DNA from: Diploptera punctata
Taxonomy: Eukaryota > Arthropoda > Insecta > Blattodea > Blaberidae
Length of the DNA: 64,000 nt
Assembly: GCA_030220185.1 (NCBI GenBank)
Contig: JASPKZ010005704.1
Coordinates: 602,501 to 666,500, forward strand
Direction: 5' to 3'
Shown here: in pieces, positions 30,468-41,722 of the stretch
Layout: each line of letters opens with the position of its first letter
Numbering within the stretch: position 1 is the stretch's first letter
Made by a program: the position numbers and the translations under genes
The notes under the pieces: generated by a model
What the model was told of the DNA's origin: nothing
Databases searched by the model: none
What the model saw: only the letters and a program-made list of their open reading frames with translations

Positions 30468-31428
30468 CTTACTCACTGGCACTATCGAACCCGTAGGTTC
30501 ATGGCCGCACGGACATAAGCTCTCCATACATCCCTATCCTGAGCTAATGTTTTCCAATCATTCCCTGTATAATCTACTTCCCTCAAATCAAAGTTAATGT
30601 TATTCTCCTACCTCATTCTTGGTCTACCAACTGGGCGTTTTCCCTCTGGCTTTCCTACAAGAAGCTTCCATGCAAGCATTTCATTCCCCATACGTGCAAC
30701 ATGTCCTGCCCATCGCAGTCTACGAGACTTAACTGTTCTTATTATATCTGGCTTCCTATAAAGACCATGTAGTTCATTGTTATGTAGTCTTCTCCATTCA
30801 CCTGTCTGTTCATCTCTCTTTGGTCCAAAAATGTTCCTAAGTACTTTATTCTCAAATACTTGTAATCTCCTTTCCTCCCATAAACTAAGAGTCCATGTTT
30901 CGCACCCATATAGTGCAACTGGTAGAATAATAGTTTTATATATTTTCAGTTTAACGTTTTTTTAAAGGAGTTGGGACATCAATAGTCTCTGCAATGCATA
31001 ATAACACGCATTTCCAGAATTGAGCCTATGTTTAATTTCTTTGTGCATCTCATTCCTATTTGTGATCATTGTTCCTAGGTATTTGAATTCAGCCACTTCC
31101 TAAAAATTTCCCTCATTTGTCATTAGCTGTCCATTTCCATTATATAATGTATTTCTACGTGTGACCATATATTTAGTTTTATTGATATTTAGTTCCAGTC
31201 CCAATTTCTTAGTGTTACTCAGTAGTGTGTGTGTGTTGGCCTTTAGTATCTCCTCGCTATCGGCCAGTAGTACTACATCATCAGCATAAACTAACAGCTT
31301 ATTAATACCATTGAGTTGTAAGCCTTCCTCATTCTCTAAAGATTTAATGGCATGCTCTAGTACAAAATTAAATAGTAGAGGAGATAGTGCATCTCCTTGC
31401 TTCAACCCATTCTGGATTTCAACCTATA
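30468..31428 (-). mobile_element. LineA copy, RT to 3' end
   Basis: Minus strand: frame 31100-31405 holds KQGDALSPLLFNFVLEHAIK and YADDVVLLADSEEI with intact YADD. The downstream part is broken into short frames ending in the LineA 3' sequence (GAACCCGTAGGTTCATGGCC). 5'-truncated. Confidence 0.9.
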
Positions 31429-31672
31429 CTCTAACATAATCGTACATCCTCAACTTCATTTGTTATTCATCTTCTTACTGCATTATGCAATTCATCATCT
31501 GCATTCTCCTCTTTATCCTATATTTTAAACGTCATCAAATATTCTTCTAATTGGCGACTACAACATGAGGGAAGTTTTGGTCTCAACTATTTTTCTCCAT
31601 TCAGATCTATTCCAGATACAGAATGGCCTGTTTTTAATTTGCATCTGTTATATATTCTATGAAGGCCGAATT

Positions 31673-31673
<1 letters not shown>

Positions 31674-31720
<47 letters not shown>
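31674..31720. repeat. (AT)n
   Basis: Pure dinucleotide run adjoining a SineA head. Confidence 0.9.
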
Positions 31721-31721
<1 letters not shown>

Positions 31722-31724
<3 letters not shown>

Positions 31725-31905
31725 CACCGCTGTGGTCTCGGAGTAGCGTGCTGCCTTGTCACGCAGCGGGCCCGGGTTTGATCCCGGTCGGGACAGTTTT
31801 TCTGGGTGAGGTTTTTATCGGGGTTTTTCCTCACCTGTAAGACAAATGTCAGGAAAACTTTAAGGCCCAAACGGTACCCGAAATCATATGGACATCGCAA
31901 TCATC
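31722..31905 (+). mobile_element. SineA 5' half
   Basis: Head CCACCGCTGTGGTCTCGGAG to CAAACGGTACCCGAAATCAT. It ends at the internal ATC repeat and continues into SineB, so template switching or recombination at the ATC run is plausible. Confidence 0.85.
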
Positions 31906-31916
31906 ATCATTCATAT

Positions 31917-32098
31917 TCATCTTAGGTTAAGCTTAGAATTAGGGACTCTCCTGGTGCACCACTATCATCATCATCACCCATCATATCATCGGGGCGAAGT
32001 AACCCCGCCTTCCGGGCGCCCCAACTTCACAAGTGGGTTACAAGTACGCCGTGCCAGGAGAGAACACCAGGAATGTCGAAAGACAAACCTGGGGCATT
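31917..32098 (+). mobile_element. SineB 3' part
   Basis: GGTTAAGCTTAGAATTAGGG to AAACCTGGGGCATTTG. Lacks the tRNA head. Ends in A-rich and TA tail. Confidence 0.8.
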
Positions 32099-32126
32099 TG
32101 AAAAAAAAAATATATATATATATATC

Positions 32127-32433
32127 CATCCATCCATAGTAATTCTGCAGAAGGGCAGGTCTTTCAGTGCAATCATAGCATTTTCATGCTATGCTTTGCA
32201 GCCTTACTAGGGAATTATAGGTGTGGTAGCTTCCAGTTGCTTTCCACACCAGTGAAGGATGATGATGATGGTCGGATGATTTTCGCGGACCGTTGGCCCA
32301 TACGTTTCCTGACATTTGTCTTACAGGTGAGGAAAAACCCCGACAAAAACTCACCCAGGAGCCTGTCCCGACCGGGAATCGAACCCGGGCCTGCTGCGTG
32401 ACAAGGCAGCACGCTATCTCGAGACCACTGCGG
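32127..32433 (-). mobile_element. SineA, full minus copy
   Basis: CCATCCATCCATAGTAATTC at left to GCTATCTCGAGACCACTGCG at right, with the ATC-repeat centre reduced. Confidence 0.9.
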
Positions 32434-32501
32434 TGGAATATATATTTATGTATTTATTTATTTATATTCTATTTTTATGTTTTATAATTATTTGCATATC
32501 T

Positions 32502-32803
32502 TCTTTGACCGCCTTATGATTAGTGGTCAGCGTTTCTGACTACTGTTCACGAGGTCCCGGGTTCGATTCCCGGTCAAACCATAGGAATTTTTCCTTAAAG
32601 GAAATTATTCCTGTGATTGTCCATGGTCTGGAATTTAGGTTAAGAACTCTCCTGGCGCTTCATTATCATTTATCACCCATCATATCATCGGGGTAACGTA
32701 ACTCCGCCTTCCAGGTGCCACAACTACAGAAGTGGGTTACAATTTCGCCAATGCCAATACAGAACACCAGAAATGTCGAAATGACAACCTGGGGCATTGA
32801 ATA
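32502..32803 (+). mobile_element. SineB, full length, tRNA-Asp-like head
   Basis: The head 32504-32578 has a perfect 7-bp acceptor pair TTTGACC/GGTCAAA, D-arm ATTAGTGGTCAG and T-arm CCGGGTTCGATTCCCGG. The wording around CTGTTCACGAGG is closest to tRNA-Asp. The body continues to ATGACAACCTGGGGCATTGA. A young or conserved SINE head. Confidence 0.85.
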
Positions 32804-32848
32804 AAAAACACTATTCTGTATTTCAACTAAAACAATAGAGTATACTGC

Positions 32849-33452
32849 GATACAAGTGAGGTAAGCACTTGTTACTGATCGAGAGAAAGTTTGAAAAAAA
32901 AAACGAGGCGCTTCGCCGAGTTTTATCAATTTTCGAAATCTGTTACGTGCTTACCTCATGTGTATTGCATACTATTTTTGGTCGATGTGACTAATTTTTA
33001 TTAAATATAGTAATAAATGAATTAAAATATTGGTTGGATGTAAATGACTTCTATGAGAAAGAAACATTTGGTGATCGTTGCTATGTAGCTTTTCATTTGT
33101 TTTATTATAAGCAAGGATTGTTGGCTGTGGAGACATTTTTATATTTAGTACCGTGATTAGAATCTGTTTGATAATTTTATTATGGAAGGAGTCGTGGTAG
33201 ATAGAAGCCTGGAGAGTGGGATGTTCTGCATTAATTCCGGAAAAGTCTAAAGAAAGGTACGAGTTAGTGTACAGAACATTCAAGAAATGTTTTATTTTAC
33301 TTACCGAACGTGTGCTTTTTGAGTCCATATCAGCATTGCGATTTCTTTTGTTTGCATAGCAACCAGGTTAGATGTGGGAACGTTGACTTACTTCCAGTAA
33401 CAACAATATTGGTAAGTATGAGAAATTAGTCACATCGACCAAAAATAATTAA
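32849..33452. mobile_element. Element with terminal inverted repeats, class unknown
   Basis: ATTTTTGGTCGATGTGACTA near 32973 is mirrored by TAGTCACATCGACCAAAAAT near 33448, about 24 bp. Just outside on the left, 32849-32868 and 32949-32968 form a second inverted pair (GTGAGGTAAGCAC / GTGCTTACCTCA). Inside is a minus frame starting MDSKSTRS followed directly by GTAAGT. No known transposase. Confidence 0.5.
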
Positions 33453-33540
33453 CGCTACTGATAAACAAAATTTCGCCGAACAGATTATGTCGTTACAACT
33501 TCCCCCCCCTTTTTTACACGCTTTATATTAGCTTGACCTG

Positions 33541-33675
<135 letters not shown>

Positions 33676-34032
33676 GTAACGGAATCTTTCAACGCGATTT
33701 TCACCCACTTAAAATCATTGGATCGACTTGAAACGTTCTATATTTGTAAAGGATCCGTGACAATACAATACTATCATATTTGTTTCTAAAATCCTGGCCA
33801 GAATCATCAGAAAATAAAAAAAGTGTCTTTGTATCTGCGTAACGGAATTTTTGAACACGATTTTCACCCACTTAGAAACATTGGATCGTCTTGAAACTTT
33901 GTATACTTATAAAGGACCCGTGACAATATAATAATTTCATATTTTGTTTCCAAAATCCTGACCAGAATCGTCAGAAAATCAAAACATGAAAAGTGATATA
34001 ATAGATGCGGACTTGTCAACTTTTTAGTCAAT

Positions 34033-34126
34033 CGTTGTAAGACCTCAGTTGGTAGAGCAGTGGACTCTACTGGTATATAATTTCAGTAATCTATAGGTCG
34101 CTGGTTCAAATCCGGCTGGGGGGATT
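34033..34126 (+). tRNA. tRNA-Tyr-like pseudogene in Element R copy 2
   Basis: CTCAGTTGGTAGAGCAGTGG, extra segment, CTATAGGTCGCTGGTTCAAA and TCCGGCTGG. Same architecture as 22976-23067; here the anticodon region reads CTCTACTGG, so GTA is lost. Confidence 0.5.
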
Positions 34127-34726
34127 TTTTTAGAAGAGTAATACTTTTAGCTCATACTTACAATAGTATCGATTTTAAAGATATATACATTTTTATCTTA
34201 TTCTGTAAAATATTAAAACTAAAAAATAAAAATAAATAATAGTTTTAAAATACTAAAACAACACGCTTTATTAGAAAACCGAACTAAAAAAATGAAAAAT
34301 AATTTTTATTTCCAACACGCTTGGCATAAAATTAAAAGTGGTCAACAAAAAAGAATCATCTCCAACACATATAGAATAAAACTAAAGTTATCAACAAAAA
34401 TAAAATAATTTTACCATCAAAAGCGTGGGGTGCTTTTTATGATCTTTACATTTTCTTCTTAGAGACTTTACTTTTACCAATATATGTTTATTATCAAATG
34501 TATTAATTGATATAGAGCACCCCACGCTTTTGATGGTAAAATTATTTTCTTCTTGTTGATAACTCTAGTTTTATTCTATATGTGTTGGAGATGATTTTTT
34601 TGTTGACCACTTTAATTTTATCCCAAGCGTGTTGGAAATTAAAATTATTTTTCATTTTTTTTAGTTCGGTTTTCTAATAAAGCGAGTTGTTTTAGTATTT
34701 TAAAACTATTATTTATTTAATATGCC

Positions 34727-35354
34727 ATTCTACACTCAAGTTTTTAGCAAGTTTTATCTTTATGTATTTTCGTAATTTGAAATTAAACAATGGACCAGGG
34801 CCTCCAAACACGAAATATCTGTCTATAGAGTTATTTTACACTCTGTATCCATGGTGCACAGTACTTTTATTCAAATATGAAGGGCATAATTAATTTTATA
34901 AAAAGTTCTTAGCAATTAGTGAATCAAAAGGACATGATTTACAGAAATGGGACAGTGGTCGTTCTGTTTGAAATGAAGGAAAAAACAGTTTAATGGCGGC
35001 GACAGAGAGGAAGTACAGTGGATCATCAATCAGACAAACAGAAATTGAAATCACATAAGTGCTTGTGTGAATATGACATTCGGATTGTTTAACGGTCGCT
35101 CGAGTGTGTACTTGGCTTCCACACACAGACACTGTGCACACAATCGAGAGTCCATATTTGATTATTTTCATGCTCATACCTCATTATCGCACTTTAATTA
35201 AACCCTCGTTAAGTTCATCTCAAATTATAAATCATTATTAACTCTTCAATTCACGAAACTCCATTTCTTCTGCCACGTTATTTCAATTTGTCACATCGCA
35301 GTGAAAACAACAAAGGCATAAAAACATCTAAATATTTTTTTTAATAATTTAACA
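34727..35354. other. Unique-looking DNA, no gene
   Basis: The 93-codon minus frame at 34896-35177 has no motif I know. No repeat recognised. Confidence 0.45.
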
Positions 35355-35473
35355 TCTTCTTCTTCTTCTTCTTCTATTAGGTACGAACCTATTGGACCGT
35401 TCCGCTCCCCGCTGCACAACATGATACAGGTTGTCCTTCGAACGTCGTTTCGGCCTTCCTACATTTCTTCGGC
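35355..35473 (-). mobile_element. LineC 3' end with (TTC)n tail
   Basis: The minus strand reads NVGRPKRRSKDNLYHVVQRG then AERSNRFVPN and a GAA tail. Matches the end of the LineC copy at 59541-60107. Confidence 0.7.
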
Positions 35474-35477
35474 CTTT

Positions 35478-35790
35478 TTTTATGTAAAACTTTCCTCATT
35501 AGAGGATTGCCACAAGGACAAAGTGATACAGACAATTTATTTTCAAAATTGATTAATTTTTTTAAAAACATTTCAAATTGCAATTGAAGTATATTCTACA
35601 AAGTAGAAATTTTGTAAAGTTGGTTTCTTAAAATTAAAATTGATCCTCTAATTGATCCTCTAATGGTAGAGATGGCAATTTTAGAAAGATTTACTCTATC
35701 CAAATGTAAGAAGTTGCAAATTTAGCTAAGAATCCTGGTACACTACCTCTTGCCCCGATCATCAATCCTGTGACAGTTATACTATCTAGT
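35478..35790 (-). mobile_element. LineJ ORF2 C-terminal part, copy 2
   Basis: Parallels 20160-20478 (ACCTCTTGCCCCGATCATCA, AATCCTGTGACAGTTATACT), with a small internal duplication TTGATCCTCTAA. The minus strand carries CPCGNPLMRKVL. Confidence 0.65.
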
Positions 35791-35796
35791 TGGTAT

Positions 35797-36540
35797 TTTT
35801 CATAAGTAATGCCACGAGTGATTTCCAAGTTATCGAAAAATTCACGACTCATGAAATGAGGAGTGAATTTATCTAGGGAATTTGGAAATCAATAGTGGCA
35901 TTTGTTAGGACTATTTAACGAATAAAATTAAGCTGTTTACTCACAAATCATTATTTTACTATAGTTATTTTAAAATATTTATATATTTAATGTAAACGGC
36001 GTGTTTGAAAACAAATGAGAAAGGATTGGTACGTTTCCATTTCCTTAATTTGTTCATCACTGCAACCAGATCATATAATTTATTACCAATGGATCGCCAT
36101 ATTGTAGGGCACCCTAGTGGAGATTATAACCAACATTATAGGTATTAATTAATTTCTGACATCCTATGATGTAAATATGTCAATTATATTTTTCTGCAAA
36201 GTCATTTTGTGGAAAGTGTGAACAGTGGTTTCTCTTTTTTTTGTGGTAAAATCAATTGCTACAAATGTTTTCATATCATCTCCCGCATGCGGTATCTGTT
36301 GACATTCATGCACTATATATATACAATCTGGTAGCAGTGTTTCTTAGAGAGTTAGTCACTGCAAAATAATGCTATGACCTATTCAGAATGTTAAAAAGGA
36401 GGCGATTTATTTAATATGATATACTTTAGTTGATAAATTCGAGGCGAAACACGACTGTGATTGGTTGTAAATCAAACATCATTGAAATGTGATTGGTCGT
36501 TGACTCCCATTTGGGGCATGAGTTAAAACGTTTTTTAATA
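35797..36540 (-). mobile_element. Element F, copy 2
   Basis: Reverse orientation: ATAAGTAATGCCACGAGTGA at left to TTTGGGGCATGAGTTAAAA at right. Contains the same internal landmarks as 27049-28165. No insertion seen. Confidence 0.8.
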
Positions 36541-36609
36541 GTCACCTGTTGGCTCATATATGGTTTTCTTTTCACATCCAACTTTCTCAGGTTGGCCTCT
36601 ATGAGTCTC

Positions 36610-36775
36610 AAAACGGTTTGTGGGATCTATCTGTTTTGATAAACGATTATTTGACATTCTTCGTGCATGTTCAAATAATTTTTCATTTATTTCTGTACAT
36701 TCTTTCGTTTATATTATTTACTTGTAATTCATCTCTGATATCTTGACTTCTCTTTAGATCTGTTAAAGCCACACC
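36610..36775 (-). mobile_element. LineC internal fragment
   Basis: The complement matches 59830-59975 (AAGAGAAGTCAAGATATCAG; S-Q-D-I-R-D-E-L-Q reading). Several small indels. Confidence 0.65.
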
Positions 36776-36857
36776 TGCAACGGATCTCTTAGGGATAAAA
36801 TTAACTTATTTATCCCAATTCAGTTTGCATGTTTTATTAAAATAATGAATAATAAAA

Positions 36858-37592
36858 TATGGAATTCATGATAAAAAGGTTCAAAAACACATATGAATCG
36901 TGGGGTCTCACAGTAAATTTACAAAAAACAGAATATTTGACAATAAACAGCAATGAAAGAGAAAATTTAATATTAGAAGAAGGAATTCAAACAAAGCAAG
37001 TGAAACAAACTAAATATTTGGGAATAATTCTGGATAACATTGAAGGTATAGGCAAAGAGAACATAAAGCATAGAATTGAATTTAGTAGCAAAATAATATC
37101 ATCTTTAAATTCCATATGGTGGGATAAGCATATTTGGAAAGACACAAAAAAATATATTGGTAAAACATTGGTGGAATCTGTTGCAATGTATGGAAGTGAG
37201 GTATGGACAATCAGTAATTACTACAAGAATAGACTAATAGCTCTAGAAATGGATTATTTACGCAGAAGTCAAAATTAGAGCATGTCACAAATAAGGAAAT
37301 TAGAAACATTATGGAAGCAGAGGAAAGCATAACTGAAAGAATTGTGGAGAAGGAATTGAAATGGTTAGGACATATTTTAAGAATGGAAGACGAGCGATGG
37401 CCGAAACTACTATATTAATGGCAACCGACCAGAAATAAGAAAAGAGGGAGCCCAAAGTTAACATGGAAGGAAAGCATGAGGACAGTAATGCAAGCTAGAG
37501 GGCTAAGCATTGAAGATGCCCAAGACCTTAGGCTTTGGAGGTTTGGCTCGGGAAGACGGCAGCAGCTGTAAAAACCCGAAGATAGATAGAAA
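36858..37592 (+). mobile_element. LineD retrotransposon, 3' third
   Basis: RT-distal region through the C-terminus (GHILRMEDERWPKLLY-type, broken) to GGTTTGGCTCGGGAAGACGG and a GATAGATAG tail. 5'-truncated. A minus relative is at 6836-7165. Confidence 0.8.
36859..37278 (+). pseudogene. LineD RT thumb and connection
   Basis: 139 codons: SWGLTVNLQKTEYLTI, TKYLGIILDNIEG, SVAMYGSEVWTISNYYKNRL and a final RRSQN before the frame breaks. K-x-K-Y-L-G and Y-G-S-E-x-W are RT motifs after YxDD. The YxDD box itself is lost. The Met is internal. Confidence 0.75.
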
Positions 37593-37912
37593 GAAATAAT
37601 AAAATAAAAGTGTGTTACAGAATACATTACCAATTTCCGAACTCGCATGAGAATTTATTTTGAAAATTCTCATGCTCCACATACTAGTTGTACAAATAAA
37701 TAAAGGTTTTGTTATTATTGAGAAAAAATATTGGAGTACTTGCTCCTGGCACACAACGAAAATACATTATGTGGGCAATATATTGCAGACTACATTGCCT
37801 GGAGAAGAATTCTGTGGAAATTAATTAGTAACGCCAGTTTCCCCAATGATTTAACCTACGAACATATATTCTTTGGAGCGTTTAATATTGGACATTTGCC
37901 TAATTAAGAAAC
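37593..37912. other. No recognised feature
   Basis: AT-rich, includes a short imperfect palindrome GAGAATTTATTTTGAAAATTCTC-like near 37650. Nothing else. Confidence 0.45.
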
Positions 37913-38003
37913 TACACAGGGTGTCCACAAAGTCCTGCTACCAAAAACAATGTAACTTAGCTCATAAACTATTTGAGATGGAGACGTGCTGTTTTTTGCA
38001 ACG

Positions 38004-38891
38004 TACCGTAAAACGGGATTACTTTGACTCGGGCTTCTGTGACAGAATTGGGGCTTCTTTGACATTTTAAATTTCTTGCGTGTTTTGGGCTATTTTGACA
38101 ACAATTAAATGGTATAGACATTTCCTTGAAGGTGCACGAATAATTAAGTTGTTTTAAAAGAGGATGTTAATTGTTGGAGACACATCTGCGTCACTTTCAA
38201 CAACAATGAATTCCCAACAAGAATAAAATTGTGATTTTGGGTTTTACAGGGGTAAGGACTGGATTTGTTGTGTAAGATGCAAGCTCTGGGTCTGTGGTGT
38301 GTGTAACAGAGGATCCAACAATTCTCAATATGAATGTGAACTATGTCAAGATGAGATATGGAAATCGGTTTTTTTTATTTTCTAATGTTGTTCAAAAAAT
38401 GCATGTTTTCTAATTAATTCCTGATTGTCTAACTACAATAATTATATAATTGTTGTGTTCTGTTGCGTGTCAGGATTGATAAAGAAGTTTAAGTTTATTT
38501 TGTCACATTACAGTTATAAAAACAGTTGTAGTAAGGTTGTTTACAATAAATGGATTTTCATCAAATAAACACCAACTCAATTGATTACAATAGAAATATT
38601 TATAAAAAGATAAATTGGTGTCAAAGAAGTACCTACAGTGGGTCTACTTTGAATTATAGTGAAAACAAATGTGATGTGAAAGTAGCCCCAGCACTTGGGC
38701 AAAACAGACCTAAACAAAACTCATTGTTGTCCTACTAAGTTCTTGTTTGAGGAGAACAGTAACAAATGGGATTTGTAGTCTAAGGTTCAATTGGTACAAT
38801 AAATCATACATTCAAATTTTTCGGCATAAATCATACGAGTTAGACCTTAAAAACCTTCAAAAATACGTCAAAGTAGCCCCGTTTTATGGTA
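38004..38891 (+). mobile_element. Pogo-like element nested in M2
   Basis: Inverted ends TACCGTAAAACGGGATTACT (38004) and AGTAGCCCCGTTTTATGGTA (ending 38891), 22 of 25 matching, with TA at each edge. At 38251-38356 the plus strand reads GKDWICCVRCKLWVCGVCNR then YECELCQDE, the PHD-like Cys cluster found at the C-terminus of pogo-type transposases. The rest of the transposase is missing. An unrelated 35-bp PLE end piece (38546-38582) is embedded. Confidence 0.7.
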
Positions 38892-39017
38892 TTCTACATC
38901 TCTCAAAGTTTTGTTTACATTTGTTGCAGATTATGATTTACAGAACAATGACGACACAAAGGAAAATATCCAGTGTGTCTGGTGGTGTGCTGAGTGTGGT
39001 AAATCACCACATCCGAA

Positions 39018-39500
39018 TGTTATGCGGTTTAATGTGTCTTGACACAAAGAAATTCACTTCATCAGAGAACATCGCCCTCTGCAGGTACTCATTGTCTTCA
39101 TCAATTGCGTTCAGCGTGCAATCAGCAAATTCGCACGCCGAGGGAAGTCAGTTGTCAGCGACGCTTGCGTAATTTGCAGCCGCTTATGGATGACTTTATG
39201 AATGGTTGATTTTGGTAAATGCAGTTCCCGTGAAGCACGACGAACCCATTTTTGGGGTCTGAGTTGAAATGCAAGTTGCACATTGTCCATAGTTTCTTGG
39301 CTCACATCTGGTCGTCCACTCCATGACAAGTCCATTACACTGCCAGTCGCTAGAAATTTCTCGGCCCATCTAATTATGGATGATTTGGATGGAGGATCTC
39401 TTCCATGTTGCTGGCGGAAATTTCGCTGAACAGTTACTGGTGATTTGCCAGACTCAACATACCACCAGACACATTGGGTATTTTCCTGTGGTGACGTCAT
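39018..39500 (-). pseudogene. Mariner-like transposase N-terminal half
   Basis: Minus strand, 129 codons open from 39500: CVWWYVESGKSPVTVQRNF, SSIIRWAEKFLATGS, RRASRELHLPKSTIHKVIHK (two helix-turn-helix units). After a frame break comes EYLQRAMFSDEVNFFVSRHI, which includes the first catalytic Asp of the DDE triad (FSDE). It stops before the other catalytic residues. Confidence 0.75.
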
Positions 39501-39740
39501 TGTCGTTTAAACCACAATCTGCAACAAGAAGAGAATCCGGCTCTACCGAGAATTAAATCCAACCTGAACCAGTAATCCTTTTTCGGGATACAAATCCTTC
39601 TTCAAAATGTTACAACATCGGGTATGAAGAGAATTATTTCTTCAACGTTGCGGACATGGGTTCCTTATCAAAACTTTATCTACTAAGACCCCTCTACAAC
39701 CCCCAGAATTTTTGTAATAGGAATTTGAATTACCCTGTAT

Positions 39741-40284
39741 ATGTAAATAGCGTTATCTTAGCTAGTAATGGTGCGTTCTACTGATAAGGCATTGGACGCA
39801 TTCCTTTGCCCAGGATCATCTTATGCATGACAGTTGTTGGTGTTTCAATATTGGATCTCTTCTGTGATTTCTCCAGGTCGATTTCCCCGTATTTAAATGG
39901 ATTCAGCGAGGATTTGTTTGCAGTTGAAGCGTAAAAACAACTCAGTAACGTATCGAGAAGTAGATTTAGACATAACAATGGTTTGGTGAACGTAGATATT
40001 TGTTCTGGAGGCAGGAAGTGGGCGGGCTCTGAAGGACACGAGGACACAACTGTGAATAGCTCGGCGCCCCAAATCCAATTTCCGATTGATCCTTCGATGG
40101 TTGGATGCAGATGATTCCTATCCACCTCTTCACTTACCTCCTCGCTGACACAGTGTGTTTCATAAAACTACTACCCAAAGCCCTGCGTGCGCTCTTACTC
40201 CTACATAAATTAAACGAGATTTTTAAATTTTCGTTTCAGGCAAACCCCTACAATAATTGTTAATTAAATAAACATAAAACTGTT
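39741..40284. other. Unassigned; minus frame of 115 codons
   Basis: The minus frame 39778-40125 starts MDRNHLHPTIEGSIGNWIWG and shows no motif I can name. A GAGGAGGTAAGTGA donor-like site lies at about 40137 on the minus strand. Could be host or repeat. Confidence 0.35.
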
Positions 40285-40334
40285 AACGTTTTACATGATT
40301 TTCATATTTATTAAAATACATAAGCAGCATACAA

Positions 40335-40462
40335 CTATTCACCACGAGGAAGAAGAAGTTTGGGAAGACCAAGGAAAAGGTGGAAAGAGCAGCAATTTGG
40401 AGCCGGAACAGGCTAGTAAATAAGCCTAAACCGTGAAGAAGAAGAAGAAGAAGAAGAAAAGA
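40335..40462 (+). mobile_element. LINE 3' tail nested in P5
   Basis: RPRKRWKEQQFGAGTG-type reading, GCCTAAACCGTGAAGAAG, then a GAA run to about 40460. Confidence 0.65.
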
Positions 40463-40473
40463 AAAAGACAAAT

Positions 40474-40509
40474 TTCAGCTGTTTCAGTACTTTGTACCTT
40501 CCTCCCGAC
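40474..40509 (-). other. Hammerhead-like motif in P5, degenerate
   Basis: Minus strand: GGAGGA, A, GGTAC-AA-AGTACT, GAAA, CAGCTG. The first box no longer reads CTGANGA. Confidence 0.3.
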
Positions 40510-40550
40510 GAATTTTATCATTCCAAACTATAACAACAAAATTAATTTGT

Positions 40551-41298
40551 AATCATGCCCCAAATGGGAGTCAATGACCAATCATATTTCAATGAATTTT
40601 GATTTACAACCAATCACAGTCGTTTTTCACCTCGATCTTATCAGTTTAATTTTATCACTTTAAAATTAAGCTCCTCCTTTTTAACATTCTGAATAGGTCA
40701 TAGCATTATTTTGCAGTGAATCATTCTCTAAGAAATACGGGTATCAGATTCTATATATAGTGCACGAATGTAAACAGATACTGCTTGCGGTGATATAATA
40801 GAAAAACATTCGTAATAATTGATTATACCATAATAAAAATAAACCACTGTTTGCACGTTCTTAAACTATTATTTCCCAGGAATTTACGTTCCAGAAAAAT
40901 ATAATTTACATCATAGGACATCAGAAATTAATTAGTATGTTGGTTATAAACAGTTTGATGTGTTTCATTTTTTCTCCACTAGGGTGCATTCTTACAATAT
41001 CGTGTTCCTTTGGCAATAAATAATAATTACGATCTGTTGCAGTATTGAACAAATGAAACATAACAAACTTTTCTAATTTGTTTTCAAACATCGCCGTTTA
41101 CACTAAATATATAAATATTTTAAAATAACTATATTTAAATAATTATTTGTGAGCAAACAGCTTAATTTTATTCGTTAAATAGTCCTAACAAATGCCACTC
41201 TTGATTTCCAAATTCTCTAGATAAATTCACTCCTTACTTCATGACATCGTGAAATTATCAATAATTTGGAAATCCCTCGTGACATTACTTATGATAAC
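40551..41298 (+). mobile_element. Element F, copy 3
   Basis: ATCATGCCCCAAATGGGAGT to GTGACATTACTTATGATAA. No nested insertion. The right end meets P6. Confidence 0.8.
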
Positions 41299-41425
41299 AT
41301 TCGTCTGAAGAAGGTACAAAGTACTGAAAGATCTGTAACGAATTTGTATTTTAATAAATATTAAAATCATATAAAACTTTAACAGCTTTAGTTTTATTAA
41401 TGGACATAAAAATGGATTTTCATCG
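41299..41425 (+). mobile_element. PLE terminal fragment P6
   Basis: CTGAAGAAGGTACAAAGTAC, then AATAAATATTAAAATCAT and AAATGGATTTTCATCGAG. A subfamily of the P2/P3 termini. Confidence 0.65.
41303..41338 (+). other. Hammerhead-like motif in P6
   Basis: CTGAAGA, A, GGTAC-AA-AGTACT, GAAA, then AGATCT in place of CAGCTG, then GTA. The palindrome has changed at several positions but is still a palindrome. Confidence 0.45.
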
Positions 41426-41429
41426 AGCA

Positions 41430-41722
41430 AACTGCAATCGTAGCATTTTCATGCTATATTTGCAGCTTCACTAGGGAATTATAGGTATGGTAGCTTCCCG
41501 TTGCTTTCGACACTGGTGAAGGATGATGATGATGATGATAATGATAAGATGGCCAGATGATTTTCGGTGACCGTTGGGCCCTAAGCTTCCTGACATTTGT
41601 CTTACAGGTGAGGAAAAACCCCGAAAAAAAACTCACGCAGGAAACTTGTCCCGACCGGGAATCGAACCCGGGACCGCTGCGTGACAAGGCAGCACGCTAT
41701 CTCGAGACCACAGCCAGCGGTG
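41430..41722 (-). mobile_element. SineA, minus copy
   Basis: ATCGTAGCATTTTCATGCTA to CTATCTCGAGACCACAGCC. Terminal ATGGATGG missing. Confidence 0.85.

Larger units (their letters stand above)
37913..39740. mobile_element. Mariner-like element M2, rearranged
   Basis: Left end TACACAGGGTGTCCACAAAG; right end reads ACCCTGTATA. After the left TIR and 5' UTR a pogo-like element is inserted (38004-38891). Then comes the transposase start on the plus strand (MTTQRKISSVSGGVLS, 38947 on). At about 39017 the sequence switches to the opposite strand, where the same transposase start and more lie at 39018-39500. Two mirrored 5' ends therefore face each other. Dead. Confidence 0.65.
40285..40512 (-). mobile_element. 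PLE terminal fragment P5, split by a LINE
   Basis: TTACATGATTTTCATATTTA (40291) and TTTCAGTACTTTGTACCTTC (40482) are the complement of P6 at 41303-41400. A plus-strand LineF/LineB tail with (GAA)n (40335-40462) lies between. Confidence 0.65.

Noticed and set aside
32666..32929. 87-codon minus frame
   Set aside because: Crosses the SineB 3' half and adjoining DNA; no motif, and the SineB part is non-coding.
33297..33360. RFX-type X-box at GTTTGCATAGCAAC
   Set aside because: The second half-site does not fit the consensus; no ciliary gene nearby.
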